A stretch of DNA of 64,000 nt from Desulfosporosinus sp. (lineage in GTDB: Bacteria > Bacillota > Desulfitobacteriia > Desulfitobacteriales > Desulfitobacteriaceae): NCBI GenBank assembly GCA_020692355.1, contig JAIMKP010000008.1, forward strand, positions 16,049 to 80,048, written 5' to 3'. Position 1 is the stretch's first letter. Every line of letters begins with the position of its first letter. Under the pieces are notes generated by a model. The model ran no database searches. It saw nothing but the letters and a program-made list of their open reading frames with translations, and was not told where the DNA came from. This document shows, in pieces, positions 52,770 to 62,326 of this stretch. The position numbers and the translations under genes are program-made.

Positions 52770-54224
52770 ATGAAAACTGCAGCCCAGTATGAAGAAAGCT
52801 TAAGAAAACTTAATTTAATAGTCTACCTAAACGGTGAACTGGTGGAAAATCCGGTTGATCACCCCATTATTCGACCTTCCATGAATTCTGTCAAAGCAAC
52901 GTATGCCTTAGCGGAGGAGCCGGAGTATGAGGACTTAATGACAGCAACATCTCATCTTACCGGAGAGAAGATTAATCGGTTTTGCCATCTCCATCAAAGC
53001 ACCGATGATCTTGTGAAAAAGGTAAAGATGCAACGCCTATTAGGACAAAAAACGGCAGCTTGTTTTCAACGCTGTGTGGGGATGGACGCCATTAATGCGG
53101 TTGATAGTGTCACTTTCGAAATGGATCGAAAATTGGGAACATCTTATCATCAGAGGTTCACCAAGTTTCTGTTAAAAATGCAGGAAGAGGATTGGACGGT
53201 TGATGGCGCAATGACCGATCCGAAAGGGGATCGCAGTTTAACGCCTAGCCAACAGGTCGATCCGGATACTTATGTACATGTTGTAGAAAAGAGACAAGAC
53301 GGTATTGTTGTGAGGGGTGCTAAAGCCCATCAAACAGGAGCACTCAATTCGCACTGGATCCTTGTGATGCCTACCAGTACGATGAGAAAGGAGGATGCGG
53401 ATTACGCGGTTTCCTTTGCTGCACCGGCCGATGCTGAAGGAATATTTTATGTCTATGGTCGTCAAGCAAGTGATACCCGCAAATTGGAAGATAGTGAGAT
53501 TGATGTTGGAAATAAACAGTTTGGTGGGCATGAAGTACTGATGGTTTTAGATAACGTCTTTATTCCTTGGGAAAATGTGTATATGTGTGGCGAATATGAA
53601 TTCAGCGGCATGCTTGTTGAACGGTTCGCAGGATACCATCGGCAGAGCTACGGTGGATGTAAAGTTGGAGTGGGTGATGTGCTAATTGGAGCAGCAGCCG
53701 TTGCTGCTGATTATAACGGGACGACAAAAGCCGCTCATATCAAAGATAAGTTGATCGAAATGGTTCATCTTAATGAAACCTTGTACGCTAGCGGAATTGC
53801 CTGCTCGGCAGAAGGTCATAAAACGGCATCAGGAACTTACCTGATTAACCTGTTATTAGCCAATGTTACCAAACAAAATGTGACGCGTTTCCCGTATGAG
53901 ATTTCTCGCTTGGCTGAAGACATTGCCGGTGGACTTATGGTTACGATGCCGTCAGAAAGAGATCTACGCCATCCAAAGATTGGTAAGGTTGTGGAAAAAT
54001 ATTTTTGTGGCGTTTCTACTGTCTCCACTGAGAATCGTATGCGGATTCTGCGTTTGATTGAAAATATGACACTGGGAACGGCAGCGGTTAGTTACCGGAC
54101 GGAGTCAATGCATGGGGCTGGTTCTCCACAAGCCCAACGTATTATGATTTCTCGCCAGGGAAATCTCGATCATAAAAAAGAACTAGCCAAAGCCATTGCT
54201 GGAATCAATGAGGAGCCGTTGTAA
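52770..54224 (+). CDS. abfD: 4-hydroxybutyryl-CoA dehydratase/vinylacetyl-CoA isomerase-type protein 2
   Basis: 484 residues, a clear paralogue of the 38.6-kb gene. Cluster ligands are Cys98 and Cys102 (AACFQRCVG), His290 and Cys297 (YHRQSYGGC), so it is the iron-sulfur dehydratase type, not a phenol monooxygenase. Its base composition is more AT-rich than abfD1. Placed between hbd and thiolase 2, it would feed crotonyl-CoA-like products into those steps. A GGAGGC site precedes the ATG. Confidence 0.85.
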   Translation: MKTAAQYEESLRKLNLIVYLNGELVENPVDHPIIRPSMNSVKATYALAEEPEYEDLMTATSHLTGEKINRFCHLHQSTDDLVKKVKMQRLLGQKTAACFQRCVGMDAINAVDSVTFEMDRKLGTSYHQRFTKFLLKMQEEDWTVDGAMTDPKGDRSLTPSQQVDPDTYVHVVEKRQDGIVVRGAKAHQTGALNSHWILVMPTSTMRKEDADYAVSFAAPADAEGIFYVYGRQASDTRKLEDSEIDVGNKQFGGHEVLMVLDNVFIPWENVYMCGEYEFSGMLVERFAGYHRQSYGGCKVGVGDVLIGAAAVAADYNGTTKAAHIKDKLIEMVHLNETLYASGIACSAEGHKTASGTYLINLLLANVTKQNVTRFPYEISRLAEDIAGGLMVTMPSERDLRHPKIGKVVEKYFCGVSTVSTENRMRILRLIENMTLGTAAVSYRTESMHGAGSPQAQRIMISRQGNLDHKKELAKAIAGINEEPL

Positions 54225-54251
54225 AATTATTGTGCTATAGGTGAAATGGGT

Positions 54252-54587
54252 ATGTTAGGACGTCGAGTCAGTATTAAATTTTGTGGAGGGTGCAATCCAC
54301 AGATAAATCGGGCGGAGATTGCTAGGGAGGTTGGCAAGCATCTTTCTTCTCACGGTCTGACGGTTGTCTTCAATAGCTTTGATGCGGATTTTATTGTTCA
54401 TCTTAGCGGTTGTTCTTCTAATTGTGCCCAAAAGTTCAGTAATTCGGATATCCCTTGAATTAGTGTAGCTGGGACGATGATTGACGCTATGGTGGTTGAC
54501 GAATCCCAAATTGTTTCTGAAATTATAACCCGAATTGTGAACTTGTTCAAGCTAAAGATGAAAAACATGTCACAGAAAGAGGAGTGA
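54252..54587 (+). pseudogene. CGGCNP-motif small protein with in-frame UGA
   Basis: One frame encodes about 110 residues starting MLGRRVSIKFCGGCNPQINR, continuing through HLSGCSSNCAQKF, and is interrupted by TGA at 54456-54458. It then stays open for 42 codons (ISVAGTMIDAMVVDESQIV) to a TGA at 54585. The Cys pairs suggest a metal or iron-sulfur protein; I do not know its function. The last part contains a 26-base stretch that resembles the IS605-like right end. A nonsense mutation is the simplest reading. Confidence 0.6.
54537..54562 (-). repeat. Diverged match to the IS605-like right end
   Basis: GTGAACTTGTTCAAGCTAAA and the six following bases match the end of copy B at about 23 of 26 positions with one inserted base. 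It overlaps the 3' end of the broken CGGCNP frame. Confidence 0.4.
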
Positions 54588-54656
54588 ATTTAGTAAAATA
54601 GCCGACAAGATTGCGATTGGAATGATTAGAAACGTAGCAGATAGGGAGTGGTAAAG

Positions 54657-55826
54657 TTGAGTCGAGAAGCAGTTGTTGTTTCCGCTGTGCGCACCGCCAT
54701 TGGTCGGGCTGGGGGAACCCTTGGTCGGATCCCCCCTCAATATTTTGGAGCCGAGGTGATTAAGGAAGCGGTTAAACGGATCGAACTGGACCCGACCCTA
54801 ATTGAGGATGTTATTTTTGGGAATTGTCTCAATGCTGGCGGCAATATTGCTCGCCTTTGTGCGTTGCAGGCGGGTCTTCCTATAGAAATTCCTGGTATCA
54901 GCATTGACCGGCAATGCGGATCAGGGCTAAATGCAGTAAACCTAGCTGCTCAAGCGGTGATGGCGGGCATGGGTGATGTTTATGTCGCCGGGGGAGTTGA
55001 GAGCATGTCCCTTCGCCCCTATGTGATGGAACATAATGAATTTTTTGCTAAGACCCCACCGAAGTTTAGAATGGGATTCCAGCTTACGCCCGATGAGATT
55101 GGGAACCCGGAAATGGGGATTACGGCAGAGAATTTAGCGGCTAAATACGATATCAGCAGAGAAGAACAGGATGCATTTGCCTTGGCCAGCCAGCAGAAAA
55201 TGGCTCGGGCCCAGGCCGAGGGTGTTTTTAAAAGCCAAATTGTACCCCTGACCGTGCCGCAAGGGAAGAAGGCTCCGATCATTTTTGATGCTGATGAACA
55301 TCCTCGTCCTGAAAGCACGCTGGAAGGGCTGGGTAAGCTGCCACCTGCTTTTAAAAAAAATGGTTCTGTGACGGCTGGGAATAGTTCAGGCGTGAATGAT
55401 GCGGCAGCGGCTGTGATCGTCATGTCAGCCGATAAGGCAAAAGCGCTCGGGCTCAAGCCTTTGGCTAAAATCCGCACCTTTGCGGTCGCCGGAGTTGATC
55501 CCAATATCATGGGTATCGGGCCGGTTCCATCTACGCGCAAAGCTCTGAAGCAAGCAGGGTTGAGCTTGAAAGATATCGATCTCATCGAACTGAACGAGGC
55601 TTTTGCTGCCCAGTGTTTAGCGGTAGACCGGGAGTTGCACTTTGATATGACGAAAGTCAATGTCAACGGAGGGGCGATCGCGCACGGACATCCGATTGCT
55701 GCAACCGGTGCCATCCTGACCACCAAGTTGGTGTATGAAATGGAGCGGCGGGATATCCAGCTCGGGCTGGTTACCGCTTGCATCGGCGGTGGGCAAGGAA
55801 TCGCCACCATCTTTGAACGGATATAA
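54657..55826 (+). CDS. Acetyl-CoA C-acyltransferase (thiolase) 2
   Basis: 389 residues. Active-site regions are SIDRQCGSGLNAVN (nucleophile Cys), NGGAIAHGHPIAATGA and CIGGGQG. The TTG at 54657 is preceded by AGGGAG at suitable distance; a GTG three codons earlier abuts that site. It completes the hbd-abfD2-thiolase sequence of beta-oxidation-like steps. Confidence 0.92.
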   Translation: MSREAVVVSAVRTAIGRAGGTLGRIPPQYFGAEVIKEAVKRIELDPTLIEDVIFGNCLNAGGNIARLCALQAGLPIEIPGISIDRQCGSGLNAVNLAAQAVMAGMGDVYVAGGVESMSLRPYVMEHNEFFAKTPPKFRMGFQLTPDEIGNPEMGITAENLAAKYDISREEQDAFALASQQKMARAQAEGVFKSQIVPLTVPQGKKAPIIFDADEHPRPESTLEGLGKLPPAFKKNGSVTAGNSSGVNDAAAAVIVMSADKAKALGLKPLAKIRTFAVAGVDPNIMGIGPVPSTRKALKQAGLSLKDIDLIELNEAFAAQCLAVDRELHFDMTKVNVNGGAIAHGHPIAATGAILTTKLVYEMERRDIQLGLVTACIGGGQGIATIFERI

Positions 55827-55844
55827 TTTTTCGCTTGAGTTGAA

Positions 55845-55879
55845 CGGGGATCGAACGTATTTCAGGGTTCGTTCCCCCC
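55845..55879 (+). terminator. Hairpin after thiolase 2
   Basis: An imperfect stem pairs CGGGGATCGAAC with GTTCGTTCCCCCCG. No T tract follows, so it may be a weak terminator or a processing hairpin. Confidence 0.4.
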
Positions 55880-56054
55880 GATAAGATTGACTCAAGGGGA
55901 ATAGTCAGTCACTGGGGTTCGCATTTAAGAGAGGAAGTTCGGTTCGAAGGAGGTCGAGAGAAGGAAAAGACTGATAAATGTTATCGGAAAATTAGAAAGA
56001 TTGGAAAAGAAGAGGGTGCCATTGTGTTAAGAAAGTTTAAGGAGGATGGTATTC

Positions 56055-57266
56055 ATGCTGGAGCGGAGACGTTATCTCGTCGTCTTTCTGGTCATTCTGC
56101 TGAGCTTAGTGTTGGCAGCAAGCGGCTGCGGCACAGCGAAGCCAGCGGCGACAAATCAGGGTGGAAGCAGTACTGCAGCAGCTAAGGTGGTCAACATTGG
56201 TTACAGTGGTCCACTCAGTGGGGGAGCGGCCCTGTATGGACAAGACACGTTAAATGGATTAAAAATGGGCGTTGAAGAAATCAATCATGGTGGCGGGATT
56301 ACCGTAGCAGGACAGAAATACACGCTTAATTTGATCGCGTTAGATGACCAGTACCTGCCCAACATGACGGCGACCAACGCCAGGCGTTTAAGAACAGAAA
56401 ACAAAGCGCCGGTTATCTTTACGCCCCATAGCGGCGGAGTTTTTGCGATGCAACAGTTCAATCAGGAAGAAGGATTCCTGATTGGGGCTTACACCAGTGA
56501 GCCGAAGATTCTGGAAACCGGCAACAAGTTGACTTATCGGATTCCTCCCCCGTACGATGGTTATCCGGAGCCTTTTTCGAAGGCCGTCATGGAGAAATAC
56601 GGCAAGAGAGTGGCCTTGGTTCCTGGAACCCATCAGTATGCCAAAGATTGGACAAAAGTTTTTGTACCCGTTTGGGAAAAGCTTGGCGGGACTGTGACCG
56701 GGGACTTTGCAGTGGATTACAACAAAGAGACGGATTTCTATACCTATGTAAGCAAAGCCTTGGCAACAAAACCGGATGTCTTATTTGTTGGCGGAGCGTC
56801 AAAACCGACCGCAATGGTCGTGAAACAGGCCCGTGAACTTGGTTTCAAAGGCGGCTTTATCCTGATGGATCAAGCAAAGTTGGAGCAAATGGCTCAGACC
56901 GTTCCCATGGATCAGCTGAATGGAGCTGTTGGCGTCCGGCCAGTTATTCAGTTCGACAATCCTGGAGCGAAGAAGTTTGTTGAGGCCTACAAGAAGTTTA
57001 AGAATGGCGAAGATCCGGCTTGGGAGCAGGCTTGGCACTATACAGCGATTAAGGTTGTCGCCAAAGGCATGGAAAAGGCCGGAACCGTGGAAGATGCAGC
57101 CAAGATTTTCGAGGGAATGAAACAGATCTTCCCCTTGAATGCCAATGACTGGGTCGCTGAGATCAAGGGTATTAGCGCCAAAGGAGGCATGCTGGGAGAA
57201 GCACATGGGATTATGGTCATTGACGGTAAGTATGGCCCAGACATGCCGATAACTTTGAAAGATTGA
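56055..57266 (+). CDS. livK: ABC transporter substrate-binding lipoprotein 2 (LivK-like)
   Basis: 403 residues with a lipoprotein signal (YLVVFLVILLSLVLAASGC) and a type I binding fold (VVNIGYSGPLSGGAALYGQD). It is distinct from the first LivJ and longer. With its own permease and ATPase genes downstream and an acyl-CoA island around it, the ligand may be an organic or aromatic acid rather than an amino acid. The ATG follows AAGGAGG. Confidence 0.9.
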   Translation: MLERRRYLVVFLVILLSLVLAASGCGTAKPAATNQGGSSTAAAKVVNIGYSGPLSGGAALYGQDTLNGLKMGVEEINHGGGITVAGQKYTLNLIALDDQYLPNMTATNARRLRTENKAPVIFTPHSGGVFAMQQFNQEEGFLIGAYTSEPKILETGNKLTYRIPPPYDGYPEPFSKAVMEKYGKRVALVPGTHQYAKDWTKVFVPVWEKLGGTVTGDFAVDYNKETDFYTYVSKALATKPDVLFVGGASKPTAMVVKQARELGFKGGFILMDQAKLEQMAQTVPMDQLNGAVGVRPVIQFDNPGAKKFVEAYKKFKNGEDPAWEQAWHYTAIKVVAKGMEKAGTVEDAAKIFEGMKQIFPLNANDWVAEIKGISAKGGMLGEAHGIMVIDGKYGPDMPITLKD

Positions 57267-57286
57267 TACCCTCCCTCCCCCAATTC

Positions 57287-57311
57287 GGGAAGGGCTGTCT
57301 CAGCCCTTCCC
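57287..57311 (+). terminator. Intra-operon hairpin between livK2 and livH2
   Basis: A perfect 10-bp stem (GGGAAGGGCT / AGCCCTTCCC) with a 5-nt loop and no strong T tract, equivalent in place to the hairpin after the first binding-protein gene. Confidence 0.65.
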
Positions 57312-57466
57312 ACCCTCTGTTTCAGTACGAAAAGGTAGTTCTAGTGACGGGCTTACAGTGGTCAGCCAAAGTCGAACACTCAAGAAAAAGAGCAGGAGAA
57401 TAGGATCTGCCGGATGAGGGTAGAAAACAGGGGTGTTAGAGGTTTGGATAATATGGGGGGTTGATC

Positions 57467-58330
57467 ATGGATCTGTTCGCACAACAATTAGTGAACGGTT
57501 TGACCTTGGGAAGCATCTATTGTTTGGTGGCTCTGGGTTTAACCTTGATTTACGGGATCATGGAAGTGCCCAATTTTGCCCATGGTCATTTGTATATGGT
57601 AGGTGCTTATGTAACGTTTTTTGCCATGACCCTGTATGGCCTCAACTACTGGCTGTCGGCGCTTTTGGCGGGGGTCGTTTTGGCCGTATTAGGCGTTCTC
57701 ATGGAACGCATTGTGTTTCATCCACTGCGCCATGCACCAGCTAGCAATAAGTTCATCGCAGCAGTTGGGGCCATGATGTTTCTGGAAGCCTTGGCGAGAG
57801 TGCTTTGGGGCTCGGACTTCCGCAGCATTCCGGTGATTTACGATAAAGTGTTTACGATCGGGACGTTGCGGATTACCGAACAACGGCTGATTGTTATTAT
57901 TGCAGCCATTTTCTTAATGATCGCATTGAACTTGTTTCTCAAAAAGACGATCATCGGGTCATCCATTGAGGCCATGGCCCAAAACCGCGATGGAGCGAGT
58001 CTCGTCGGAATCAACGTCAATAATGTAGCGATGCTCACTTTTGCCATCGCTTCCATATTAGCTGCTGGAGCAGCGGCATTGGCTGGGCCTATCTTTCTGG
58101 TCTTTCCCTCGATGGGAGCGCTCATTATCATGAAGGCTTTCGTCATCATCGTCATCGGCGGGATGGGAAGTATCCCTGGCGCAGTGCTTGGGGGATATGT
58201 CCTCGGCATCACTGAAGCGATGGGTGCTTCCTATATCTCGACGGATTATAAGGATGTAGTGGCTTTTCTGGTCCTGATCCTGATTCTCACGATCAAACCG
58301 ACAGGGATTTTTGCAAAGGGGGTACGCTAA
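57467..58330 (+). CDS. livH: Liv-type ABC transporter permease 2 (LivH)
   Basis: 287-residue permease with NGLTLGSIYCLVALGLTLIY and the ATPase-contact loop IEAMAQNRDGASLVGI. The ATG at 57467 is preceded by GGGGGG; a TTG two codons earlier is possible. The next gene begins directly after its stop codon. Confidence 0.92.
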   Translation: MDLFAQQLVNGLTLGSIYCLVALGLTLIYGIMEVPNFAHGHLYMVGAYVTFFAMTLYGLNYWLSALLAGVVLAVLGVLMERIVFHPLRHAPASNKFIAAVGAMMFLEALARVLWGSDFRSIPVIYDKVFTIGTLRITEQRLIVIIAAIFLMIALNLFLKKTIIGSSIEAMAQNRDGASLVGINVNNVAMLTFAIASILAAGAAALAGPIFLVFPSMGALIIMKAFVIIVIGGMGSIPGAVLGGYVLGITEAMGASYISTDYKDVVAFLVLILILTIKPTGIFAKGVR

Positions 58331-59350
58331 ATGGCAGGGCAAAAGAAGTGGTTTAAGGGTTCCACATTGCTCGTTGTTCTCTTTTTGCTCGCGGCATTAG
58401 CCCTGCCTCAGTTTGTCAGCCGTTACTACATCCAAGTGATCGCGATGAGCTTCATCTTTGCCATCGCAGTGTATGGATTGAACCTAATGGAAGGGTATTT
58501 GGGGCTTCTCTCCCTGGCACAAGCAGGATTTTTCGGCATAGGCGCGTATATGTCCGGACTCTTGACTCTTAAAATCCACGTCTCATTCTGGCTTGCCTTA
58601 CCCATCACGGCTTTACTCACGGCAGTGTTGGCTGTGCTGATCGGTTTCATTTCTTTCCGCACACGGGGGCACTATTTCGTTATACTTACCCTGTGTATCG
58701 GAGTTATCATCAATTTGGTGATTGAAAAGTGGGAAAGCCTAACCGGAGGGGTACGGGGACTTATCGGGATTCCAAAGCCGAGTCCTCTGGGGCCATTAAC
58801 CTTCAATACCCTAGAATCTCAATATTATCTTGTGTTGGCTTTTCTCATCCTCACGGTGTTTGTCATGCAGAGAGTGGTCAATTCTCTGGTTGGGCGGACA
58901 TTTGTGTCTATCCGCAATAGCGAAGAGTTGGCGGCCACACTTGGGATTAATGTGATGGCTAATAAGCTCTTGGCTTTTGCCATTGCCGCCTTTTTTACGG
59001 GGATGGCGGGAGCGCTTTATGCGGGTTTTATTCGCTTTATCGGGCCGGATGTCAGCAATCCCAATTTGACGTTCGAGTTTCTGCTCTATCTTCTCATCGG
59101 AGGGCAGGCCACGATCGCGGGGCCAATCGTCGGCACCTTAGTTGCATCGGGACTTACAGAGGGTTTGCAGTTTTTCCAGGAATACCGCATGGTGATCTTC
59201 GGGGCACTCTTAATGATCATGGTTAAATTCTTCCCATGGGGGATTGTAGGGTTTAGCAAAATGCTGTGGTCGAAATATCAAAAGCATTTCATGAAGAAAG
59301 CGTCAGAGGGAACAGCCACAATGAGTACCGCGAAAGGAGGCGAGATATGA
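58331..59350 (+). CDS. livM: Liv-type ABC transporter permease 2 (LivM)
   Basis: 339-residue permease with GLNLMEGYLGLLSLAQAGFF and the contact loop SIRNSEELAATLGI. The C-terminal cytoplasmic tail is basic (SKYQKHFMKKASEG). Its stop codon overlaps the next start as ATGA. Confidence 0.92.
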   Translation: MAGQKKWFKGSTLLVVLFLLAALALPQFVSRYYIQVIAMSFIFAIAVYGLNLMEGYLGLLSLAQAGFFGIGAYMSGLLTLKIHVSFWLALPITALLTAVLAVLIGFISFRTRGHYFVILTLCIGVIINLVIEKWESLTGGVRGLIGIPKPSPLGPLTFNTLESQYYLVLAFLILTVFVMQRVVNSLVGRTFVSIRNSEELAATLGINVMANKLLAFAIAAFFTGMAGALYAGFIRFIGPDVSNPNLTFEFLLYLLIGGQATIAGPIVGTLVASGLTEGLQFFQEYRMVIFGALLMIMVKFFPWGIVGFSKMLWSKYQKHFMKKASEGTATMSTAKGGEI

Positions 59351-60111
59351 TCCTGGAGACAAAGAGCTTAACAAAGAACTTTGGCGGTTTGACGGCCCTT
59401 AATCATGTAGACTTTCAAATCCTTGAAGGAGAGATTGTCGCGATTATTGGCCCAAATGGGGCAGGGAAGTCGACCTTTTTCAACCTGATCGCTGGGTTTT
59501 ACCGCCCTTCCAGCGGGAGTATAGCCTTTATGGGCAAGGATATGTCAAATACCAAAATCCATCAATTTGCCCGGGCCGGTATTGCCAGGACGTTTCAGAC
59601 TACGCATCTTTTTTCAGACGGTACAGTGATGGATAATCTTATTGTGGGCTACCGCTTGAAAACCAAGATGGGCTTTTGGGATGCGGTGTTGCACACTCCA
59701 AGAGCTAAACGGGAAGAAAAGGAATCACGGGATAAGGCGCAAAAAGTATTAGAATTTGTTGAACTCTCTGGGGTGGCATACGAACCCGTATCAAGCATTT
59801 CCCAGGAGGCTGCCAAACGCTTGGCGATTGGCCTCGGTTTGATCTCTGAACCCCGACTTCTTCTCCTGGACGAACCGGCCGCCGGGATCAATCACGATGA
59901 AACAGCAGGGCTGGCGAAGCTTATCAAGAAAATTCAAGGTGTGGGGATTACGGTGTGCTTGATTGAGCACAAGATGCAGATGGTTATGAATTTGGCGGAT
60001 CGGATCATGGTACTGAACTACGGAAGTAAGATTGCTGAGGGGGCACCTCGGGAAATCAACAGCAATCCGCAAGTCATTGAGGCCTACTTGGGGGGTGGAG
60101 AGCATGCTTAA
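59347..60111 (+). CDS. livG: Liv-type ABC transporter ATPase 2 (LivG)
   Basis: 254 residues: Walker [29 protein letters not shown], a poorly conserved signature (ISQEAAKR in place of a GEQRR-like motif), Walker [13 protein letters not shown] and LIEHKM. The signature departs more from consensus than in the first LivG. The ATG at 59347 follows AAAGGAGG. Confidence 0.9.
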   Translation: MILETKSLTKNFGGLTALNHVDFQILEGEIVAIIGPNGAGKSTFFNLIAGFYRPSSGSIAFMGKDMSNTKIHQFARAGIARTFQTTHLFSDGTVMDNLIVGYRLKTKMGFWDAVLHTPRAKREEKESRDKAQKVLEFVELSGVAYEPVSSISQEAAKRLAIGLGLISEPRLLLLDEPAAGINHDETAGLAKLIKKIQGVGITVCLIEHKMQMVMNLADRIMVLNYGSKIAEGAPREINSNPQVIEAYLGGGEHA

Positions 60112-60811
60112 AGTGAAGAATCTGAGCGTTGCCTTCGGTAGTTATAGGGCCCTTCAGGACATAGAATTGGAGATCAATCCCGGCGAACTGGTGGTTCTTT
60201 TAGGGGCCAACGGTGCCGGTAAGTCGACCTTGTTTCGGGCAATTAGCGGGCTGATCAGGCCCTCTGCGGGTACTATTGAATATAACGGTAAAACCATTAC
60301 CGGTCAACCAGCCCATCAAGTTGTACGCTACGGCATTTCCCAGTGCCCTGAAGGACGGCAGCTTTTTCCAATGATGAGCGTGGAGAAGAACCTATTGCTT
60401 GGTGCTTATGCACGCCGGAAGGATCGAGAAGGGGTTAGGCGCTCCTTACGGTTGGTTTATGATTTGTTTCCAATTCTTCAGGAAAAGGGACATCTCTCAG
60501 CGGGTTCCCTCAGCGGTGGACAGCAGCAAATGGTGGCTATCGGCAGGGCTTTAATGTCCGCGCCACAACTTTTGCTTCTGGATGAACCTTCAATAGGCTT
60601 AGCTCCCTTGGTTGTGAAGCAGATGTTTGAAACGATTCAACGCATCAATGAGGCGGGGACGATGGTGCTTCTTGCTGAGCAAAATGCGAACATGGCCCTG
60701 AAGATTTCCCACCGGGGGTACGTCTTGGAGAACGGACGTGTTGTCATGCATGACAAGAGTGAGGCCCTGGCGGGGAACGAAGAGGTCAAGAAAGCGTATA
60801 TCGGGGGATGA
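60104..60811 (+). CDS. livF: Liv-type ABC transporter ATPase 2 (LivF)
   Basis: 235 residues: Walker [28 protein letters not shown], signature LSGGQQQM, Walker [14 protein letters not shown] and LLAEQN. The ATG at 60104 lies 8 bp inside livG2, after GGGGGTGGAG. Last gene of the second importer. Confidence 0.92.
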   Translation: MLKVKNLSVAFGSYRALQDIELEINPGELVVLLGANGAGKSTLFRAISGLIRPSAGTIEYNGKTITGQPAHQVVRYGISQCPEGRQLFPMMSVEKNLLLGAYARRKDREGVRRSLRLVYDLFPILQEKGHLSAGSLSGGQQQMVAIGRALMSAPQLLLLDEPSIGLAPLVVKQMFETIQRINEAGTMVLLAEQNANMALKISHRGYVLENGRVVMHDKSEALAGNEEVKKAYIGG

Positions 60812-60976
60812 GTAGATGACAGAACCTCGGTTTGGCATGTCTCTCCTGGAGATTGTGCAATAAAGATTTTGCCTAAGGTGAATTTAGAGCACCGAAAAAG
60901 GAGGAATTTATCTGCAGATGCAGTAATCTCTTAATTAACGAAATTTGTTAGCAATTCAGAGAAAGGAGCAACGGAC

Positions 60977-62272
60977 ATGACAAAACCGGTAGTATCCATG
61001 GTTGCATTTCATGACCCATACGAATCCGTTACAGAGCTGATTCGGCTTTGCGACGGTTTTGCAGGGTTTAAGAAAGAGGACAAAATACTCATTAAGCCTA
61101 ATATTGTCAGCTGGGATTTTGACCTGCCGTTTCCTCCTTTTGGCGTCGTAACCACGAGTACGGTCGTGCACGCGTTGGTGCGTCTGTTAAAAGAGCAGGG
61201 ATTTAACAACCTGGTGATTGGCGAAGGGGCATTACCCAATGTCAAAGCCAAAGACAAGTCCATTTATGAAACGATTGGCTATGGCAAACTTGCCGAACAA
61301 TATGGAGTGGAGATCGTAGATTTCAACAAGGATAGCTATGCGGAAGTTGACTATGGCCCCTTTAAGCTGTCTGTTGCCAAGAAGGCTTTGGAAGCCGACA
61401 AGATCATCAATGTTCCTGTGTTAAAGACGCACAATCAGGCCAAAGTTTCTCTCGGTATCAAAAACCTAAAAGGGGTCTTGCACCGTAAGTCCAAGATGTT
61501 TTGCCATGGCCTGGGCGAGTTTGACCTTTTGTCTACCTTTCCCAGGATTATTGAAAAGCTGCCTGTGGCGTTGACGGTCATAGATGGCGTTTATACCCTG
61601 GAAAAGGGCCCGGGTCACACGGGCAAAGCGTATCGCAAGAATCTCCTGATCGCATCCCAAGACCCGTTCGCCTGTGATTTGGTAGGGGCCGAGGTTTTAG
61701 GCTACAAAGGAGAGGATGTGCCCTATCTCAAAGATTTTGCTGAACGCTCGGGGCATAGCCTGAACCTTAACGATATAGACATAAAGGGAGAAGATCTGGA
61801 TAAGCATCGCGAATTTGTGGACTATGACTGGGAGTGGACAGAAGCCAACACGGGGCCATTAGGGTTTGAAAAGCGCGGAATCAAGGGCTTGGCCATCCGA
61901 AAATATGATAATTCTCTCTGCACGGGTTGCTCTGTTCAATACAATCCCATGCTGATCCTGATGATGTCCGCCTACAAAGGGGAGCCTTTTCCCAATGTGG
62001 AGCTGGTCAGTGGCAAAGCTCAAGAGGCCTCCGCAGACTTTGATAATACCATTCTTTTCGGAAAGTGTGCCTGTGATTTGAACAAGAATAATCCCCATAT
62101 TAAACATGCGATCGCCATTAAGGGGTGCCCGCCGGATTTAAAGCATTTTGAAGAAGCTCTGCAAGCCGAAGGTATCGAAGTCGACTATGACGAGTATATC
62201 AAATACCGTCATTATATCTATAACCGCTACCAAGGGAAACCAGAGTTTGATCTGAGGCATTGGACGGTGTAG
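60977..62272 (+). CDS. DUF362 domain-containing protein
   Basis: 431 residues. The DUF362 region (KILIKPNIVSWDF; NVPVLKTHNQAKVSLGIKNL) covers about 30-220. The C-terminal half has Cys residues (SLCTGCSVQYNP; GKCACDLN; IKGCPPDL) suggesting an iron-sulfur or metal site. DUF362 proteins often sit with ferredoxins or methyltransferases, but no activity is established. It lies between the importer and an acyl-CoA ligase and has a GAAAGGAG site. Confidence 0.8.
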   Translation: MTKPVVSMVAFHDPYESVTELIRLCDGFAGFKKEDKILIKPNIVSWDFDLPFPPFGVVTTSTVVHALVRLLKEQGFNNLVIGEGALPNVKAKDKSIYETIGYGKLAEQYGVEIVDFNKDSYAEVDYGPFKLSVAKKALEADKIINVPVLKTHNQAKVSLGIKNLKGVLHRKSKMFCHGLGEFDLLSTFPRIIEKLPVALTVIDGVYTLEKGPGHTGKAYRKNLLIASQDPFACDLVGAEVLGYKGEDVPYLKDFAERSGHSLNLNDIDIKGEDLDKHREFVDYDWEWTEANTGPLGFEKRGIKGLAIRKYDNSLCTGCSVQYNPMLILMMSAYKGEPFPNVELVSGKAQEASADFDNTILFGKCACDLNKNNPHIKHAIAIKGCPPDLKHFEEALQAEGIEVDYDEYIKYRHYIYNRYQGKPEFDLRHWTV

Positions 62273-62326
62273 AGTAAGGAACTCCTTGGGAAAACCCAAG
62301 AAAAATACAAGTAGGGAGGAATTCAA

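Noticed and set aside
54456-54458. UGA as selenocysteine codon
   Set aside because: I could not draw a convincing SECIS hairpin at the required distance, and the position is not a Cys of the visible motifs; kept only as a finding to test.
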